From contig OZ059897.1 in NCBI GenBank assembly GCA_964057225.1, positions 1,116,001 through 1,180,000 on the forward strand: 64,000 nt of DNA. The letters are read 5' to 3'. Below, piece after piece: positions 62,329 through 64,000 of the stretch. Below the pieces are notes generated by a model. That model was not told where the DNA came from and did no database searches. It saw nothing but the letters and a program-made list of their open reading frames with translations. Every line of letters starts with the position of its first letter. Position 1 is the stretch's first letter. The position numbers were made by a program, and so were the translations under genes. The DNA comes from Auanema rhodensis. Taxonomy: Eukaryota > Nematoda > Chromadorea > Rhabditida > Rhabditidae.

Positions 62329-63732
62329 TTTAAGCTGCTTCGATCTGTGTTATCAGATTTGCGCTAGCTTAAAAATGCACCGAGATATCAACTGATATAA
62401 GTTCACACTTATATCCTCGATTTTCACCCTGAAGAATTAATTTTTTCGTTGAATAACATTGTCCATCGTCTTCGCCTTGAAAAAAGAAATCTAAAAACAT
62501 CTACTTTTCGTAAAATTATCTTGAAATTTTTCAGGAAAATTTTTGTCAAAATGTTTTTGGAAGCAATGTTGAGTGTACATGGAAACTCAACATACACTAA
62601 TGCAACATTTTTCAAACGATCATAACTAATTTTTGTATTGAGCGTTTCTTAATGTATTATAGTGCATTCGATGCGGATTTTTAAGCTGCTTCGATCTGTG
62701 TTATCAGATTTGCGCTAGCTTAAAAATGCACCGAGATATCAACTGATATAAGTTCACACTTATATCCTCGATTTTCACCCTGAAGAATTAATTTTTTCGT
62801 TGATTAACATTGTCCATCGTCTTTGCCTTGAAAAAAGGAATCTAAAAACATCTACTTTTTGTAAAATTATCTTGAAATTTTTTGGCAAAATTTTTGTCAA
62901 AATGTTTTTGGAAGCAATGTTGAGTGTACATGGAAACTCAACATACACTAATGCAACATTTTTCAAACGATCATAACTAATTTTTGTATTGAGCGTTTCT
63001 TAATGTATTATAGTGCATTCGATGCGGATTTTTAAGCTGCTTCGATCTGTGTTATCAGATTTGCGCTAGCTTAAAAATGCACCGAGATATCAACTGATAT
63101 AAGTTCACACTTATATCCTCGATTTTCACCCTGAAGAATTAATTTTTTCGTTGAATAACATTGTCCATCGTCTTCGCCTTGAAAAAAGAAATCTAAAAAC
63201 ATCTACTTTTCGTAAAATTATCTTGAAATTTTTCAGGAAAATTTTTGTCAAAATGTTTTTGGAAGCAATGTTGAGTGTACATGGAAACTCAACATACACT
63301 AATGCAACATTTTTCAAACGATCATAACTAATTTTTGTATTGAGCGTTTCTTAATGTATTATAGTGCATTCGATGCGGATTTTTAAGCTGCTTCGATCTG
63401 TGTTATCAGATTTGCGCTAGCTTAAAAATGCACCGAGATATCAACTGATATAAGTTCACACTTATATCCTCGATTTTCACCCTGAAGAATTAATTTTTTC
63501 GTTGATTAACATTGTCCATCGTCTTTGCCTTGAAAAAAGGAATCTAAAAACATCTACTTTTTGTAAAATTATCTTGAAATTTTTTGGCAAAATTTTTGTC
63601 AAAATGTTTTTGGAAGCAATGTTGACTGTATATGGAAACTCAACATACACTAATGCAACATTTTTCAAACGATCATAACTAATTTTTGTATTGAGCGTTT
63701 CTTAATGTATTATAGTGCATTCGATGCGGATT
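62329..63732. repeat. Two-monomer repeat at the right edge, 702 bp x 2
   Basis: Units at 62329 and 63031 agree (GAATAACATTG, TTTTCAGGAAAATT), as do those at 62680 and 63382 (GATTAACATTG, TTTTGGCAAAATT). The last carries private changes GTTGACTGTATATGG near 63622 that disturb the core hairpin and the TGTACA site. Confidence 0.8.
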
Positions 63733-64000
63733 TTTAAGCTGCTTCGATCTGTGTTATCAGATTTGCGCTAGCTTAAAAATGCACCGAGATATCAACTGAT
63801 ATAAGTTCACACTTATATCCTCGATTTTCACCCTGAAGAATTAATTTTTTCGTTGATTAACATTGTCCATCGTCTTTGCCTTGAAAAAAGGAATCTAAAA
63901 ACATCTACTTTTTGTGAAATTATTTTGAAATTTTTTGGCAAAATTTTTGTCAAAATGTTTTTGAAAGCAATGTTGAGTGTACATGGAAACTCAACATACA
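63733..64000. repeat. Partial monomer at the window edge (268 of 351 bp)
   Basis: The 183rd unit is cut by the end of the window inside the invariant core. It follows the GATTAACATTG, TTTTTTGGCAAAATT, TTTTGAAAGC type. Confidence 0.95.

Larger units (their letters stand above)
1..64000. repeat. Satellite DNA array, 351-bp monomer, 182 complete units plus a partial
   Basis: The same block recurs every 351 bp from the first base to the last, always in the same orientation. With unit 1 starting at base 1, the fixed landmark CACCCTGAAG falls at 96 + 351k. It is offset only by 1 bp (unit at 8776), 1 bp (20007), 2 bp (21059), 2 bp (22812) and four times 36 bp (pairs starting 35095, 37516, 51520, 53941). 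These sum to 150 bp and give exactly 182 units to 63732. No insertion, inversion or foreign sequence is seen. Arrays of this kind are typical of eukaryotic centromeric, pericentromeric or subtelomeric heterochromatin; which of these applies cannot be read from the sequence. The satellite family is not recognised. Confidence 0.98.
57766..64000. repeat. Domain D: 17 monomers plus a partial unit
   Basis: Most units have GCAACATTTTTC, CTGCTTCGATCTG and TTCTTAATGTATTATAGTG. Many alternate between a GAATAACATTG type and a GATTAACATTG type. The array continues past the right edge of the window; unit 183 is cut at 64000. Confidence 0.85.

Noticed and set aside
1-64000. CRISPR array
   Set aside because: The repeat is 351 bp and directly abutting, with no unique spacers, no cas genes and no short conserved repeat.
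1-64000. Tandem tRNA, 5S rRNA or snRNA gene cluster
   Set aside because: No A/B-box pair, cloverleaf, 5S internal control region or terminator run in a consistent position was recognised in the monomer on either strand.
1-64000. Tandem array of a transposable element or of element ends
   Set aside because: No terminal inverted repeats, target-site duplications, poly-A tails or transposase-like coding sequence are visible, and the monomers abut without boundaries.
1-64000. Assembly artefact explaining the macro-repeat
   Set aside because: Not fully excluded. Each copy has its own private base changes and three independent whole-monomer differences, which simple duplicate-contig errors would not produce. 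Long-read spanning evidence would settle it.

Overview
The whole 64 kb window is one uninterrupted head-to-tail satellite DNA array. The basic unit is 351 bp, about 32% G+C (112 of 351 in the first unit, counted by hand). Following the unit phase from end to end gives 182 complete monomers plus a 268-bp partial one, all in the same orientation. I see no transposable element, no RNA gene, no unique sequence and no credible protein gene. The total phase drift is 150 bp and is fully explained by a few length-variant monomers: 350 bp (1-bp deletions), 349 bp and 316 bp.

This is eukaryotic nuclear heterochromatin-type DNA, possibly centromeric or pericentromeric. I do not recognise the satellite family. 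CpG is not depleted (about 12 per monomer against about 9 expected), which argues against a heavily CpG-methylated genome such as a vertebrate or many plants. An invertebrate such as an insect or nematode is the mild favourite, but this is inference only.

Layout in whole monomers: domain A, 1-24564 (70 units); domain B, 24565-31935 (21 units); domain C, 31936-44148 (35 units); B', 44149-48360 (12 units); C', 48361-57765 (27 units); domain D, 57766-64000 (17 units plus a partial). B' and C' are a second copy of the right part of B and all of C. The window therefore holds a tandem macro-repeat of about 16.8 kb: copy 1 is 27373-44148 (48 monomers) and copy 2 is 44149-57765 (39 monomers). The 9-monomer difference is exactly three in-register events of 1, 6 and 2 monomers. 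A second macro-repeat with a period of about 7.0 kb (20 monomers) lies in domain A. Nested inside are higher-order repeats of 2, 4, 5, 6 and 7 monomers.

Within each monomer there is a nearly invariant core (reference 211-277), a variable block (about 149-210) and a second variable stretch around the monomer join. Three inverted repeats recur: a near-palindrome of about 51 bp across the monomer join, an 8-bp-stem hairpin and a 9-bp-stem hairpin inside the invariant core. Short A/T tracts next to the core could curve the DNA. A weak 5-of-9 match to the CENP-B box core is also present. The recurring 63-codon reverse-strand reading frame is a by-product of the repeat: it starts at TTG, and TAA interrupts it in many units.
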